Source of the DNA: Saccharina japonica
Taxonomy: Eukaryota > Sar > Phaeophyceae > Laminariales > Laminariaceae
Reading direction: 5' to 3'
DNA: 64,000 nt
NCBI GenBank assembly: GCA_008828725.1
Contig: MEHQ01002427.1
Span: 1 to 64,000 of the forward strand
Part shown: piece by piece, positions 41,153-52,675 of the stretch
How positions within the stretch are numbered: the stretch's first letter is position 1
Layout: every line of letters starts with the position of its first letter
Notes under the pieces: model-generated
The model's input: the letters and a program-made list of their open reading frames with translations, nothing else
Databases searched by the model: none
What the model was told of the DNA's origin: nothing
Position numbers and translations under genes: made by a program

Positions 41153-41700
41153 ATGTGGCCTTAACAAAAACGGTCTTCGCCACTCGTAAAAGAGTTGCTG
41201 TTCTCCAGCCGGGTGGTTTTGATTGCTCTTGACGTGTGCCCGAAACACCCGCGGAAGACTAAAATACTTGAAAAATACGCTCCCCCCGTAAGACGCACGG
41301 TACGAGTAAGTTATTGGGACAAAAAAGGGCAAGCAAAGTGAACAACTCTGAAAAAATCTTGTTTATATTTTCATTCATTTTTTTCTAAAACTTAAAGAAA
41401 ATGCGGATCCCTATTGCAAATCCATTCTTACTCTATTTCTAAGTTGTTTCTACATGTTGCCGAAGCGCCTATACTACGCGCGCCTACTTGACAACAGATC
41501 CCTCCTGACTGACTGATCCTCCGTCCCCTTCATTTTCTCGCGCTAAAAATAAACACGAAAAAAAGAAGAAAAAACTCTTGTTTCGAAAGTTTTGGCGTCA
41601 TTTCAATACCGGGTACTCCTTTTTCTCGTCGATGACGCTTTTCGCTAGTGGCGGTCTCATTGGCCGGCCGCTTGGTGGACGTGTCTTGCCCCGCCTCCAA

Positions 41701-44700
41701 TCAATAGTCGTCATCGTCATCCATGCCGACACCGGGCGCCAGAGTGCGCAGCAGCGATTGGAGATCAAGAATTTTAAGACAGGCTGGCGGGTTGACGCCA
41801 CACTCCGCGATGTACTCCCGAAGCTGGACAGGGGTCAAGTTACGAATCTCCGATTTACCGATCGTTCTCGCGAGTTCAGTAGCCCTGGCCATGTGCGCCT
41901 CGGTTCTCGGCGGCGGCCGTGTCTTCTTTTTGGCCTTTCCCGTGGAAGGTGCCTCTCCGCTGGAAGGACCACCTGGGGCCTTGGTCTGGTCTCTCGGAGG
42001 CATGTCGTCTCTTCCCGCCGTTGCTTTCTTGGGTCGTTTCAGCTCCTGCTCCTCCTCCTCATCCTCATCCTTTAGGCCCCTGGTGTACTCGTACATGCGG
42101 CAGTTGTGCCACTTCTCCATAACGAAGTCGAAAAGTTCCTCGAATGTCGCGGTGCCCCGCCCTTGTCCTTCCCCGCCGCCCCGGTCATCCGTCACAAGTT
42201 CGGCACATCGCGCCCATGCCAACCTGACAGGCTCAGCGGTGCAGACCATCTCAAGGACTTCGAGTGCCAGGTCGCCGTGGTACGTGGCCAAGAGAGCCCG
42301 GTTTTCCATCGTGTGTCTGTATCCAGCCTCGACCGCCAATCCAAACTCGAAGAATGTGGCGGAGGGAAAAACGAGGCTCTCGTCTTCCCCCTTGACGCTC
42401 CTTTCCTCCACCGTCGCCTCTAGCCCTTTGTACTCCTCGTCTGGGTGCGCATTCCTAAATTCTTCGGCAGTGTCGTACTTGTGGGTGTTCACGAAGCGCA
42501 GGAAGGCGGGAGCCTTTCTCCCGTCCCTCGTGGCGCGGGTCTGAGCGCTTCTCAACAGCCAGCTCATTATGTTGTACAGCGTGCGCCTTTGGTGGGCGTC
42601 TAGACCGCACGGGTAGGAAGGGTACACCGCCTTGACGAAGTTGGCGTTGTGTAGCGCTTGCGTCAGGGTCTCCTCGATCTCCTGCTCGGGAGAGGAAAGG
42701 GCGAGAGAGGGTGCTTTCGCGGTAAGGAATAAGAGCAACCGACCGGCGAATACGCCACGAACATGTATGTATCTTTGCACGCCAATTCCGGCCCTCTCAC
42801 GAAAAGGACAACCAACGAGAGCCTGATTATGAGATTACAGAAACAAACGGATGTTTCAAGTCGGGCATTCGCCTACGTACTGCCACAGCAGTAACAAGTC
42901 GACTACAGCATTTTAAGCGTGAGTATATAGCGAAACTGCCAATGGCATTTCGTGCCCGCCGTTTTACGATTGGTCAATTTTTACTGCAGTACCCGTGTAT
43001 ATTCTCAGGGACCAACATAAGAAACTTCAAAATGATAAAAAAAATGGTGCCTTCTCGCTCCTCGAACAACAATATTGCGGCCTCCGGCTGATTTTCAGGT
43101 TTTCTTGTCCGAGCGGCGGCAGCCAACGAACGTTCAGCGCTCTGTGAAAACTGTCGGTAGTATTTTTACACGTCCGTTCTTAAGGTCTTCCGGGATACAC
43201 TCAACCAAACCCCGAGCTTGCACCGGAAAGCGACCCCCACGTCTGAAAACGCCCCTTCCAATTGTACACCGGCACAAAAAAACAAAACTGACACTCGTCG
43301 CCTCACTCACACATTCGATCGTCAGGAAAACGGCAGTCAGGTCTCTGTTCGCGCGACCTTCGGGGAGCGTGCTCGCTTGGGCTCTAACGTCATCGTGGCG
43401 GATGAAACGCTGCAACTCCTCCTGACGGGCCTCCCGCCGTGCCCTCGTGAACCTTAGGGCGCGAGCTGGAGTGGGTGGCCGGTCAGCATTGTCCACCATA
43501 ATCTTGACGAGAAACTTCCACCAATCCCGGACGAACGTCTGAACAACGGGTAGGCCGAGCAGGTCCTTGGCTAGGGGCGCCAGAAATCTACTGTGCTCCG
43601 TAAAGCCTTCCCGAACTTTTAGGGCCACTGAGTCGAGAACTTTGTCTTCGCTGGGGAGCCCGTCGAAGATAGCTTCCGTCACCGCGGCGTAACTCTGTAT
43701 AATACCGAAACACGGATGGGGGCAAAAACGCAAAAACGCAAAAAACAAGAACGGAAGCGGAAATTTGCGCCTTGTTGAGATCGATGCCCCGTTGAAATAA
43801 GTTGAAGTGGTTGTAAAACTCATGCATCTATATACGAATGGCGGTGTAAAATCCCAAGTATATATTATATACTGGCATGCATGAATGCTGTGCAATACTG
43901 GCAAGGATGGTGCGTGGGCACCCCGAGAGGGGAATGCATTGGTTGACCAAGATGTTGGCCGTGCCTTCCGCGGTGAATTCTGGCGCAGTCACGGCGAACA
44001 TATCGGCCCGGTCACGCCGCGGGGCAATCCCTACATCTTACTCATCACCGACCGTTTCAGATACCGGCCTTCCAAGCCCATACCACCACAAAATGCTGTG
44101 CAATCGTCGAGTCCGCAAATTTAAGCAAAAACAAAAAATCAAAAACGGATTCGCATTGGTTACGTACCTCGACTCCGCCATCCGAAGGGGCGCCCCCCCG
44201 CAACTCCGCGAAGTCAGGCAGGCACTCTTGTTCCTCTTCTGCCTCCTCGTCGTCATCGATAAGAATAGCTTCTGCATAGCACAATTACACGAGAAGAGCC
44301 ATTGGCCACAAGGAGGTGAGTGTGAGTACAACAGGGTTGCTTCGCCCCGCAAACGATATACTCTCCGTTCGACCATACGCCCTTTTGGCACTGCAAGGTA
44401 TATATATGGCTAACATGCCCCCGAGGTGTACTTTGGAACTTGCGACGTCGCGCGCAATTTCCTCCAGAGGGTGAAGCCAGTGCTGGGTCACAGACTGAGG
44501 TAGCGGCTCACCTCTGAACCAGTAGTCCTCTTCCTCCGCATCCCTCTTTTCTGACTCGCAGTCTCCAGCGTTCTGTGATAGCAACGGGGGAGAGAATCAA
44601 GGGGGCGATACAAAATTAGACGGAACAGCTTGTAAGGTGGTTTTGAGCCGTATCATAGCGCACCGTATTGTGACCACGGGCGAAACCAAAAACGATGACA

Positions 44701-45097
44701 AGATGCACTCAAGTACAGGACACTTATGTATTAATAACAAGAAACACGAAAGCTGGTCCAGGCTGGATTTCTTACTTTGAGAATGGGTGCGTTCTGCACT
44801 AACTTCAGTGTAACGACTCCCGAGTTCTTATTTTCTTGTAAGTAAAAGAGAGACTGCCTTTCTTGTTGCTCGTTTTCTTAATATTAGTAGGTGTGCTGTA
44901 CTGTATCAAATATACCAAAAACAAACGCCCATCGAAAATGCGGCGGGCAGAACAAAACGTGCACGACACTGGACACTCACGGGATCATAACGCAGGTCAC
45001 CGGGACGGAGTCCCGACCAGCCTTCTTCGTCTTCGGTAGGTCCGGCCGAACCGACCTCCACTCCCTTCATGCTTTGTCGCGACCCATCGACAGACAT
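41701..45097 (-). CDS. Conserved-looking 522-aa protein of unknown function
   Basis: Five exons, all in phase: 45097-44981, 44572-44512, 44271-44168, 43694-43389 and 42681-41701. The N-terminal 95 residues are acidic (DDDEEAEEEQECLPDF, DAEEEDYWFR). Residues about 96-320 are helical with several Trp/Tyr/Phe (LPVVQTFVRDWWKFLVKIMV; HQRRTLYNIMSWLLRSAQT; ATFFEFGLAVEAGYRHTMEN; FEELFDFVMEKWHNCRMYEY). A charged linker follows (KDEDEEEEQELKRPKK, then a Pro/Lys-rich stretch that could act as a nuclear signal). The C-terminus IRNLTPVQLREYIAECGVNP with a second helix (LDLQSLLRTLAP) is shaped like a SAP/LEM-type helix-turn-helix; it ends DDDDDY. Codon use is GC3-rich like the neighbouring genes. I recognise no named family, so any nucleic-acid role is inference. 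The exon 4 donor (GTTAGA) is weak. Intron 1 holds a Tc1-like MITE. Confidence 0.8.
44711..44904. mobile_element. Tc1/mariner-like MITE in intron 1 of the 522-aa gene
   Basis: AGTACAGGACACTTATG at the left and TTAGTAGGTGTGCTGTACTG at the right, with the shared internal block GGTCCAGGCTGGATTTCTTA. More diverged than the 13743 copy. Confidence 0.6.
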
Positions 45098-45345
45098 TTT
45101 GGTCTCTCTGTCGTCTTGCGCCCGATTCCACGTCCGTGTAAAGGTTAACTGCCACCTGGTGTGTCTGTGATGTCACACATACCCATTGCATTTCGTCGAT
45201 CAAAAGGGGGTGCGCACAGGGGTTGTTGGTTTAGACATGCCGACAGCAGTTAGTTATACGCCTGACACTGCGATGTTGTTGCAGAAATGTTCGTACGCTC
45301 TACGACGTTCCAGTATACGTATCGCATCAACCACAAGAATATCGG

Positions 45346-45346
45346 A

Positions 45347-45399
<53 letters not shown>
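45346..45399. repeat. (GCT)n trinucleotide repeat
   Basis: About 17 perfect GCT/CTG units. It lies upstream of the 522-aa gene start, with no coding exon around it. The 830 bp from 45098 to 45926 otherwise show nothing recognisable and presumably contain the promoter of the minus-strand gene. Confidence 0.9.
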
Positions 45400-45926
45400 G
45401 CGTGCTGACATCGTGATGTCCTCTCCGGCCATACTCGCACACTGTTAGAAGTTTGTGGAGGGAAGACGGTGTGTACGACCGCCAAAATTGCGTATCAATA
45501 GCCGTGACGTTTGGTCGCCGAGTCATGACCCAAACCCGCGACGCCACCCGAAAGGCAGGCTACTCAAAATGGTGGGGAGTTACTACAGAGTACTATTCCT
45601 TCGAGGTCGTGGTTTTTTAGTGCCCGTCGAAGTAACTTCGAATCCTCAGCGTTAGGGCTTGAAGGCATACCCCTCCTGGGTCCTGGCACAGGTGAGACGG
45701 CCCTCCACAGCTACGAGTAGCCGTAAACATGTTTCTCAGGGTGGAATTTACTGCATGCAGGTGTCAGCCTCACTCAGGAGGAGGAGCGGAAAGTCTCAGA
45801 CACGGTGGATATATATGTGGATATGGAGGTGATTAACTTTTCCCGGAAAATAATTTGAGGCGTTCGACACTGCACCAAGTTGGCTATTCATAGTGACTCC
45901 AGTCGTCCGCGCCGACAACCGCGCCC

Positions 45927-47376
45927 ATGGGACGAAAACGGCGGCCTGACGTTCAACACATCCTCCTGTGTGTCATGTGTGCATGTGTGGTCGCTGCTTT
46001 GAGGAGGCGAACTGACGGATTTACAGTACGAGCATTTCTCGATTTTTTCCACCCACATTCAAAATTTGGCACCACTTCTTCTTTGACGACGCCGCCGACG
46101 TGCTGCGCGTTGTTTAGGTGTCCCTTGTGAGAGCTGAGATTGCCTCCAGCGCTGTGGTCGGTGTTGTATGCAATGGGAACATTCCCATTGGTTGTATGTG
46201 CGACGTGCTTGCACCATTGGTTTTCTGCTTTTGTGGAGGCTTTTTGGTACGGGGATGGAAGACATACTACTGGCATCGAATCAGTTGCTGTCGCTCAACG
46301 CACACTTCGCACCTGCGCAGAGAGGGGTCAGCGTGCGCATCGCAGTCGCTCATGGTGGCTATGCGAGTGTCTGCCGTCTCTAGAGCAGCACTGAACTCCC
46401 TCGCCTTTCTCGGCGCGCGCCAGGGCAGGGCACGTCTCCAAGGGCCGGCGGTTCAGCTAGCCTTCCTCAACTCCGTACGAGGAGGTGAGCCTTACGAAGC
46501 CTGACGAGTACTCGTACGTACTGCTTGATACATCGTGGAGCTTGCTTGTTTGACCGTTCGTCGCTGGGTAGGAGTGGCGAGTGGCGTATGAATTGTCACC
46601 ACTTCTGTTATTCCGAGCGGGTTGCCCAGCCGCCAGTTCTGTAGTGATGTTCTGTTGTGAATGGTCGCACTCGATCAAGGTGGTGGTGGACTTTGAATTG
46701 CGGCAAATGCCTTCAGGCAGGAGAAGCAACAACACCACCAGCAGCATAGAGAGGCAGCAGCAGCAGCGGTAAGCCCTTGAGTACACGGGTGTATACCTAG
46801 CATTCCTGCGTGGCGGGATCCTCCTGTTTTCTGCTTTCGACGAACCGCTTGACCCTTGCAGTCGAGCGCCTCCAACTAACGCGCTGCGGTACGGAGTCTT
46901 TGCCATCCCTTGTAACGTTGAAGAAAATGCACACGCCACGGACGCAGGTTCAACAGCCTTGGGGCCTACTCTAATGTCCCTCGGCCCTGGGACTCGCGTG
47001 ATACTTGAGTACTGCTGTACTGAAATTAGCAACGACTTTATCGCGATATCGTGGTTTCAATTGCATCGCACTGACAGCAGTAATACTACGCACAGGGCAC
47101 GGCTAACGACACTGCTGCCTGCCCATCCTGTTTACTTGCCATTTCTTGCCTCCGCTTATCCTACGCCGCATAACTATGATAGGAACACTAGGCGGGCAGC
47201 AGCAACAGGTGCCAGCTCTAGGGAGAGTAAGCAGGGGCAACGCGAATTCTACCCCTCTGGCGCACGGGACAATCACCGGCCGTGCGCAAGCAATGGCCAT
47301 GTCGGCCTCGTCTGTGGGGGCTGTTAACGAAGCCGCGGCTGGAGTGTGCGCCGAGGTCATCCCAGGTATTCCTTGA
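45927..47376 (+). CDS. Candidate multi-exon gene, structure unresolved
   Basis: Several pieces look coding but could not be assembled with confidence. 45927-46023 starts MGRKRRPDVQHILLCVMCAC, a hydrophobic signal-like stretch. 46118-46156 is a short phase-0 piece (VSLVRAEIASSAV). 46343-46491 contains SLMVAMRVSAVSRAALNSLA. A Gln/Ser-rich piece ends at 46771 before GTAAGC. A further piece (46862-46992) contains NALRYGVFAIPCNVEENAHA. The 3' part near 47208-47376 reads VPALGRVSRGNANSTPLAHG, continuing to VCAEVIPGIP and a stop. Borders with GTGAGC (46492) and GTAAGC (46772) are good donors. No family is recognised. It could also be two genes or partly noncoding transcript. Confidence 0.3.
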
Positions 47377-47920
47377 GCGTGGGCATTGGTCGTGTATTGA
47401 CTTGGCAGCGCGTGTATTTTCTCGTCAAATAGGTTCACGCGTAACACGACACAAAGGCAGAGGCAGCAAGGCAGAGGCAGCACGCTCCAACTACTGCTTG
47501 CCACGCTTTCAACTCTGGAGTACTTTTTTTTTCTTGAGCTTTGTTAGTATAGACAAGCCGTAAAGCGAGCTACACGTTGATATTTATAAACACTCGAATG
47601 AAGAAACCGAGCAGACAGCAGTGTAGAGGCACTTCTGCTGTAAAGCGCCCACCCCCCTATTCTGGGGGCTTCTTTTTCCTATTGGCCGATCTTCGTCGCC
47701 TGTATCAATGTGTGCCGTACGCACCAGGTATGTCGTAGAGGTCAGTTACGCCATACTCAAGTTTGCCTGATGCATGGCTTGCACCCGATGGCCGATGATG
47801 GCCGTGAGTTATAACCCCTATCTCCTATTTAGCGCGAGTTATGGATGCCTAGGAATTTCGACCCCTCATTCTCACCGCCTGACCACTGGTGACCGTCGCA
47901 CCTGTCACACCCTTGGCGCC
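47377..47920. other. Region upstream of glyoxalase II
   Basis: The 544 bp contain no recognised repeat or exon. An in-frame upstream ATG at 47801 would add about 40 residues to glyoxalase II; whether that is a targeting peptide cannot be decided. No clear core promoter motif was found. Confidence 0.35.
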
Positions 47921-50900
47921 ATGTCGGCCGACCCGCTCCTCCCGCACCGTGTCGGAGCAGTGCCCATTCTGAGCGACAACTACGCGTACCTTCTCGTGGA
48001 CCCGGTTACCAAGAAAACGGCTTGCGTCGATCCGGCAGAGCCTGAAAAGGTACGTGTTGTTTAGGCGCCGCACTCTTGTCAATGGGCAAAAGGCGTACGA
48101 TAGCTTTGGCCGTTTATGACGGCGTTGCGCTATTGCCTGGTTTGGTGGAGGCGGTACCACCGTTTCATCTTAGGGGACGCGCGGCGAGGTCCATCAGGAG
48201 AGATACCGCCGCCTGGAACCTGCTTGTTTTTTTTTAATCAGACCGGTTTCGGAACCCGCTTGAGATACTCGTAGGAGTTTCTTGTCTGTTAGTGCGGGGG
48301 TGTGCCCGTAGGAATTATTTTGAGCGTTGCGCCGGTAAGCGAAAGGTACTCCTGAGTCCTGAATCGCGCGCACGCACGCACGCAATACCTCCCGCGCGCC
48401 TCTTAGAAACTTATTTATAATGCTGTATTTCGCCTGCAACGTATGCTCGTACATGGAGCTGTTTATTGTATGACAATTGGGTATTGAACCGCTCTTGGCC
48501 GTGCTGCCAACACGTAATTCGTCTCCAAACCGTCGCGTCCAAGCGTAGGTGATGGCTGCTGCGAAGGCCCGTGGGGTTGAAATCTCCGTCCTTCTGTGCA
48601 CTCACAAGCACTGGGATCATTCCGGGGGCAACGAGGCCATGAAAAAAATGGTGAGACATATTTTGCTGGGATGTATGTGCTTATTGAGCGCCGTAAGGCC
48701 TTGGTGACGTGTCTGTTCAGCAACCGTGCGTGACCGGTTACTCAGGAAGTACTGGGTTGCGTGCCGTCGGTAGGTGCCGTCGGTAGGTAGAGCAATGCCG
48801 CGTTATAGGGGTGGTGGCTTGTTCTCTGAGCTCCTCACATGACATGCTCAATATCTCACCCGTAACTCGATTTGGAGAAATGTTTGTTCACGCAGCCCGA
48901 CCAACGTTTCTATGCGCTGTTACGGGGGACCAGAGTAAATGGAACCTACGAAACACACAAAAACCTACGTATTTCCCTTTTTTTTACTAACAATATTTGG
49001 TTCTATTTAATATGGTCCTCCGTAATAGTCTAAAACCAATGATACTAGTGAAGTGGTCATACAAACCAGTCGTTTATCACTTGAGGAGTATACTAATAGT
49101 CAGTAAAATAGTATTGCCTCAGAAGGCAAAAACTAACTGCGATCCCTATACATACCTACCGTGGGGCGAGTCCACTTCGTTCTCGAGGCTAGGGAAAAAT
49201 CACACTCAGTCGCACTCGCGGGTACGTCTCTTTGGATGGCAGAACGAGGTACCTTCTGTCTCACCATCTCGCGTCATGACGACCTTGAAATAATGCCGTG
49301 GTTTTTATGTTCATTGATCCGCCGAGTAGTCCTTGGAGTGCTCGTGATGTTTTCTTGCAGTGTCTGCGCAGGGGCATAGCCGAATACAGCAACGGCACAC
49401 TGCAGTATAGGGATGCCCCGCGATGCTACAGCTATCTTGTTCAATGTTATTTCCGGGAAGATGAGAATCGTGCTCAGCACTGTCCCTCTACCGTGAGAAT
49501 GATCGGTCAAATGGTTCAGCGGCGGCAGCGGTGCTTGCCACCGCAGCCTAGTGCTCTCCTCGAACGTGCCAGGTCCTGCTGTCGTCCCGCTCTCCTCGAC
49601 GGGCTGTCGCTCGTCGGTAACATTTAATCGGTAGCCGTTCGCCGACCCCCGCTTTTGCGATCCTCGCTCCTTGTCGTAGACAGAAGCTGCCCCCCACGCT
49701 ACCACCAGCCTTTCCTCCCGATCACAATCGCGCCTGTCTACTCCGAAATATATTATTCATAGTAATACATTTCGAAATGTGTACATTATCCTCCGTCCCT
49801 TTCAACCCCCGGGTGCCGGAATTTTTGGCGTTCTCTTGCTTGCCCAGATCCCGGGTCTAGAGGTGGTGAGCTCGGCTTACGAAGACGATGTTCCGGCGGT
49901 AAGTTAGCGCGGCAGTGTCGTGGTAAGCGTGGTAGGATTAACAGTTGGGCGATATCCTAAGTTACGCGGAGGGGGACGGACACAGTAGGGAGAGGGCTAG
50001 GCGCGTGCGCAGCGATGCCGCGATGTCGAGCGTGCAGGCTGCCCCCCGGAAGGAGCCAGCAGCCGCTGGAGCAGTGGCGTTGTAGGAGTAAGGCTTTGTA
50101 TCACCGACGGTGTTTTAGGGTTGAAGGCTGAGGTTTGATCGAAACTAGGCCGGTTGGAGATAAAGTTCAGCTGTAGGGTTTCAACCTCAACTTGACGGCG
50201 TCTTGCACACGTCGTTTCTTGTTTTCCTGCGTGCTTATTTGTCACCTCGGTCGCTGGTGCCGCCTGAGGGGGTGGCATGGCGCAGTCAGTATCACAGGCA
50301 TTCGAACTACTCGTAGCACAAAGCGTCTGCAGAGCTTGCGGTATAACACTTTGTTGCGAAATATTGCCCCTGTTAAGTTATGACTGTGCTTGTATATTCG
50401 CCCCGTATATACAAACGGGGTCTAATGTCCAGAACATGAAGGTATTGAATAGCCTCGAACAACGGTTGGGGAGGAGTAACGCATTGTTTTTTATACTGGG
50501 TATTTTCCGGACGACCGAAGGTGACAAGGTTATGTTGCTGTCAAGACCCTCGCCTCCCCTACTCGCTGACAGGCGGAAATTCCCATGAGCAAGGCATCAC
50601 CCCCCCCCAGCCCTCAAACACGACGCAATTTCGCCTTGGGAATTATTACAGATGACGCTCGCCCTAAAGGACCAAGAAGAATACTCGCTTGGGTCGCTGA
50701 CCGTAAAGGCGCTGCACACCCCTTGTCACACGAGAGGGCACGTCCTGTTCTTCGTCACGGGCGCAGCTGGGGCTGAGGAGGCGCCGAGCGAAGAGGGGGG
50801 GCAAGGGGGGTCGGCGCCGCTAGTATTCTCGGGTGACACTTTGTTTGTGGGCGGCTGCGGGCGTTTCTTCGAGGGCGACGCTTCCCAGAGTGAGTCCCGA

Positions 50901-52521
50901 GTGGCGCCAAGGATTGGGGTCGCGTTTGTGTGTGTCAGACTCGCCTCAATCCCACGAGTCTAAATCTGTCTAAACTGGTAATTTTCCTCATAACAGACAA
51001 GCGGGAAGACAAAGAGAGAAGGGGGGAACACACAGCAGCCCTGGGCGCTTCTGGCGTATAGCTACTCTGCCCTACGCAGCTATGACACAGCCTAGTGGTA
51101 GAAGCAACAGCAGCAGTAGCAGCAGCAGCAGCGTGTCATTTCCCTACCTAGCTTTCGTGATTAGGCGCGTAGCCATCCATCAACCTCATACCCTACCCAC
51201 TCCGCTGCCGACGGTGCGCGTGCCCTACAGTGTCCCACGCTCTCCAAGGCGTGGCGTCGAAGCTCCCGGGGGCGACTCGCGTTTTCTGCGGGCACGAATA
51301 CACCGTGAGCAACCTTCAGTTCGCCAAGTCGGTGGAACCCGACAACGCTGCCATTTCGGACAAGCTGGACTGGTCGACGAGGATTCTGGCCAAGGGAGGC
51401 TACACCATCCCCTCCACGGCAAGTCGGTTTTGCACCCCCCAGACGTTTGCCGGAAATGCTGTTTCTTGTTTCTTATCTTGAGAGGTAGCTGGACAGAATG
51501 CGTGCCGGCTGAGAGTGCCCCGCAGCCCTTGAGCAGCCGCACGGTCAGGGTCTACCGCCAGAACCACGCAAATAGGCGGGTGGTGGTCTGTCCACGAGGG
51601 TCTAGCTAAAGTTGGGGACTTGTGTGTTGTGTGACGATAATAACTCCTGCCGCTGAACCTGGTTCCGAAACTCAAATCCAAGAAGCCCCCAGCGTGCTTT
51701 TCTTGTGAGCAAGTGTATGAGCTACTTCGGTGGGTGGAAGCGGCGAGAGCTAGTCTTCTTAAGACGGTGGGGTTCGTTCGTGTAAGGCGCCGGGCCGGGA
51801 ATCGTCAGTAGTAGCACCCGACGACTGCTGTACGCATATCATAGCCTGTTGTTCGCAAACTTTCACCTCGGACAGCTTCCCGCCCCCTTCCCCCCCCCCG
51901 TTCAGTGGAGTGATGCTTACTGCGTTAAAACAAATGTGCTGTTATTCTCGTGCACTCACGCGGTTTCGAGCTGCATGTAGGAGGCAAGCCTTGGTTCAAA
52001 CATACGGCGCGTGGCACCTTGATTACTCCATTCAACAGCCCTCCGGAGAACCAAGGGCACACAATACGAGTGTGATGCCAGTAGTCGCGACTGACCACCG
52101 CAATATTTCGTGCGTCTCAAGTAAAGCACCGCTACCGCCGCCCTCTCCTGGTGACGTCGAGGAACCACCGCGTTATACGTAACCCTCACGACCGAATAGA
52201 CAACTTTATTGGTCGGGACATTCCGCTCCCGCTGCCCGCCCACCCCCCCCGCTCCGTCTCGAAAGGGATGCGTCGTCATTGGTCAATACTAAGGCAAACA
52301 TCAAATGAGTACGCCGCCCCGCCGCTCCCCCCTCCGCTCCGTCTTCACCGTGACAGATAGCGCAAGAGCTGGAACACAACCCTTTCATGCGCGTCAACGA
52401 GAAGGCGGTGCGAGAATCGACGGGGGCGGGAAGCGGGGTGGACGCTATGAAACGGCTGCGAGAGATGAAGAATAGCTTCCGCCCGCCACCGGAAACTCCT
52501 GGCCGGTTTCCTGCGCTGTGA
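47921..52521 (+). CDS. Glyoxalase II (hydroxyacylglutathione hydrolase)
   Basis: The enzyme hydrolyses S-D-lactoylglutathione to D-lactate and glutathione, completing methylglyoxal detoxification. Six exons: 47921-48049, 48549-48650, 49848-49898, 50652-50889, 51231-51418 and 52357-52521. Their phases give 290 aa, near the usual 255-260 plus an insertion. Metallo-beta-lactamase ligands are all present: [11 protein letters not shown] (His62, His64, Asp66, His67), a His in [25 protein letters not shown] (bridging Asp) and FCGHEYT. The C-terminal substrate-binding helix [14 protein letters not shown] and the [11 protein letters not shown] end are typical. A Gly/Glu-rich insertion ([19 protein letters not shown]) lies between the third His and the SGDT strand. 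Intron 5 begins with GC, a GC-AG intron. ATG 47921 fits cytosolic family members; an upstream in-frame ATG (47801) could give an N-terminal extension. Intron 2 has a palindromic MITE and intron 5 a poly-C repeat. Confidence 0.95.
48919..49027. mobile_element. Palindromic GGGGGACC MITE, copy 4
   Basis: GTTACGGGGGACCAGAGTAA at the left and AATATGGTCCTCCGTAATAG at the right, about 109 bp, inside glyoxalase II intron 2. AATAGTCAGTAA motifs follow near 49095. Confidence 0.65.
52250..52325 (+). repeat. Poly-C-tailed repeat family B in glyoxalase II intron 5
   Basis: GCTCCGTCTCGAAAGGGATG, GTCATTGGTCAATACTAAGG and CATCAAATGAGTACGCC. It ends about 30 bp before the acceptor of the last exon. Confidence 0.6.
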
Positions 52522-52534
52522 CGCGCAAATATAT

Positions 52535-52675
52535 CGCAAAATTGGGAGGCTGTCGCTTACGGGCGTGATGCTCAATATATGCGCAAGATTGGGAGGCTGT
52601 CGCTAACGGGCGTGGTGCTCAAGTATATGCGCAAGATTAGGAGGCTGTCGCTAACGGGCACAAGTCGGGGTTCTG
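52535..52675. repeat. Three 47-48 bp tandem units directly after glyoxalase II
   Basis: Units share GCAAGATTGGGAGGCTGTCG, CTAACGGGCGTGGTGCTCAA and TATATG. The anchor ATTGGGAGGC lies at 52541 and 52588; a third copy with one change (ATTAGGAGGC) is at 52636. They begin 14 bp past the stop and probably lie in the 3' UTR. Confidence 0.8.

Larger units (their letters stand above)
38061..41700. other. Intergenic region between coiled-coil and 522-aa gene 3' ends
   Basis: The genes converge. Contents: a piggyBac-like element (39597-39684), a decayed repeat shared with the Mog1 intron (39690-39750), and a SINE-like copy (40966-41152). The frames at 38710-39120 and 39855-40280 gave no convincing family. 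Confidence 0.5.

Noticed and set aside
41723-42544. 273-aa plus-strand open frame
   Set aside because: It is antisense to the large last exon of the 522-aa gene; the minus strand has splice-consistent partner exons and natural composition.
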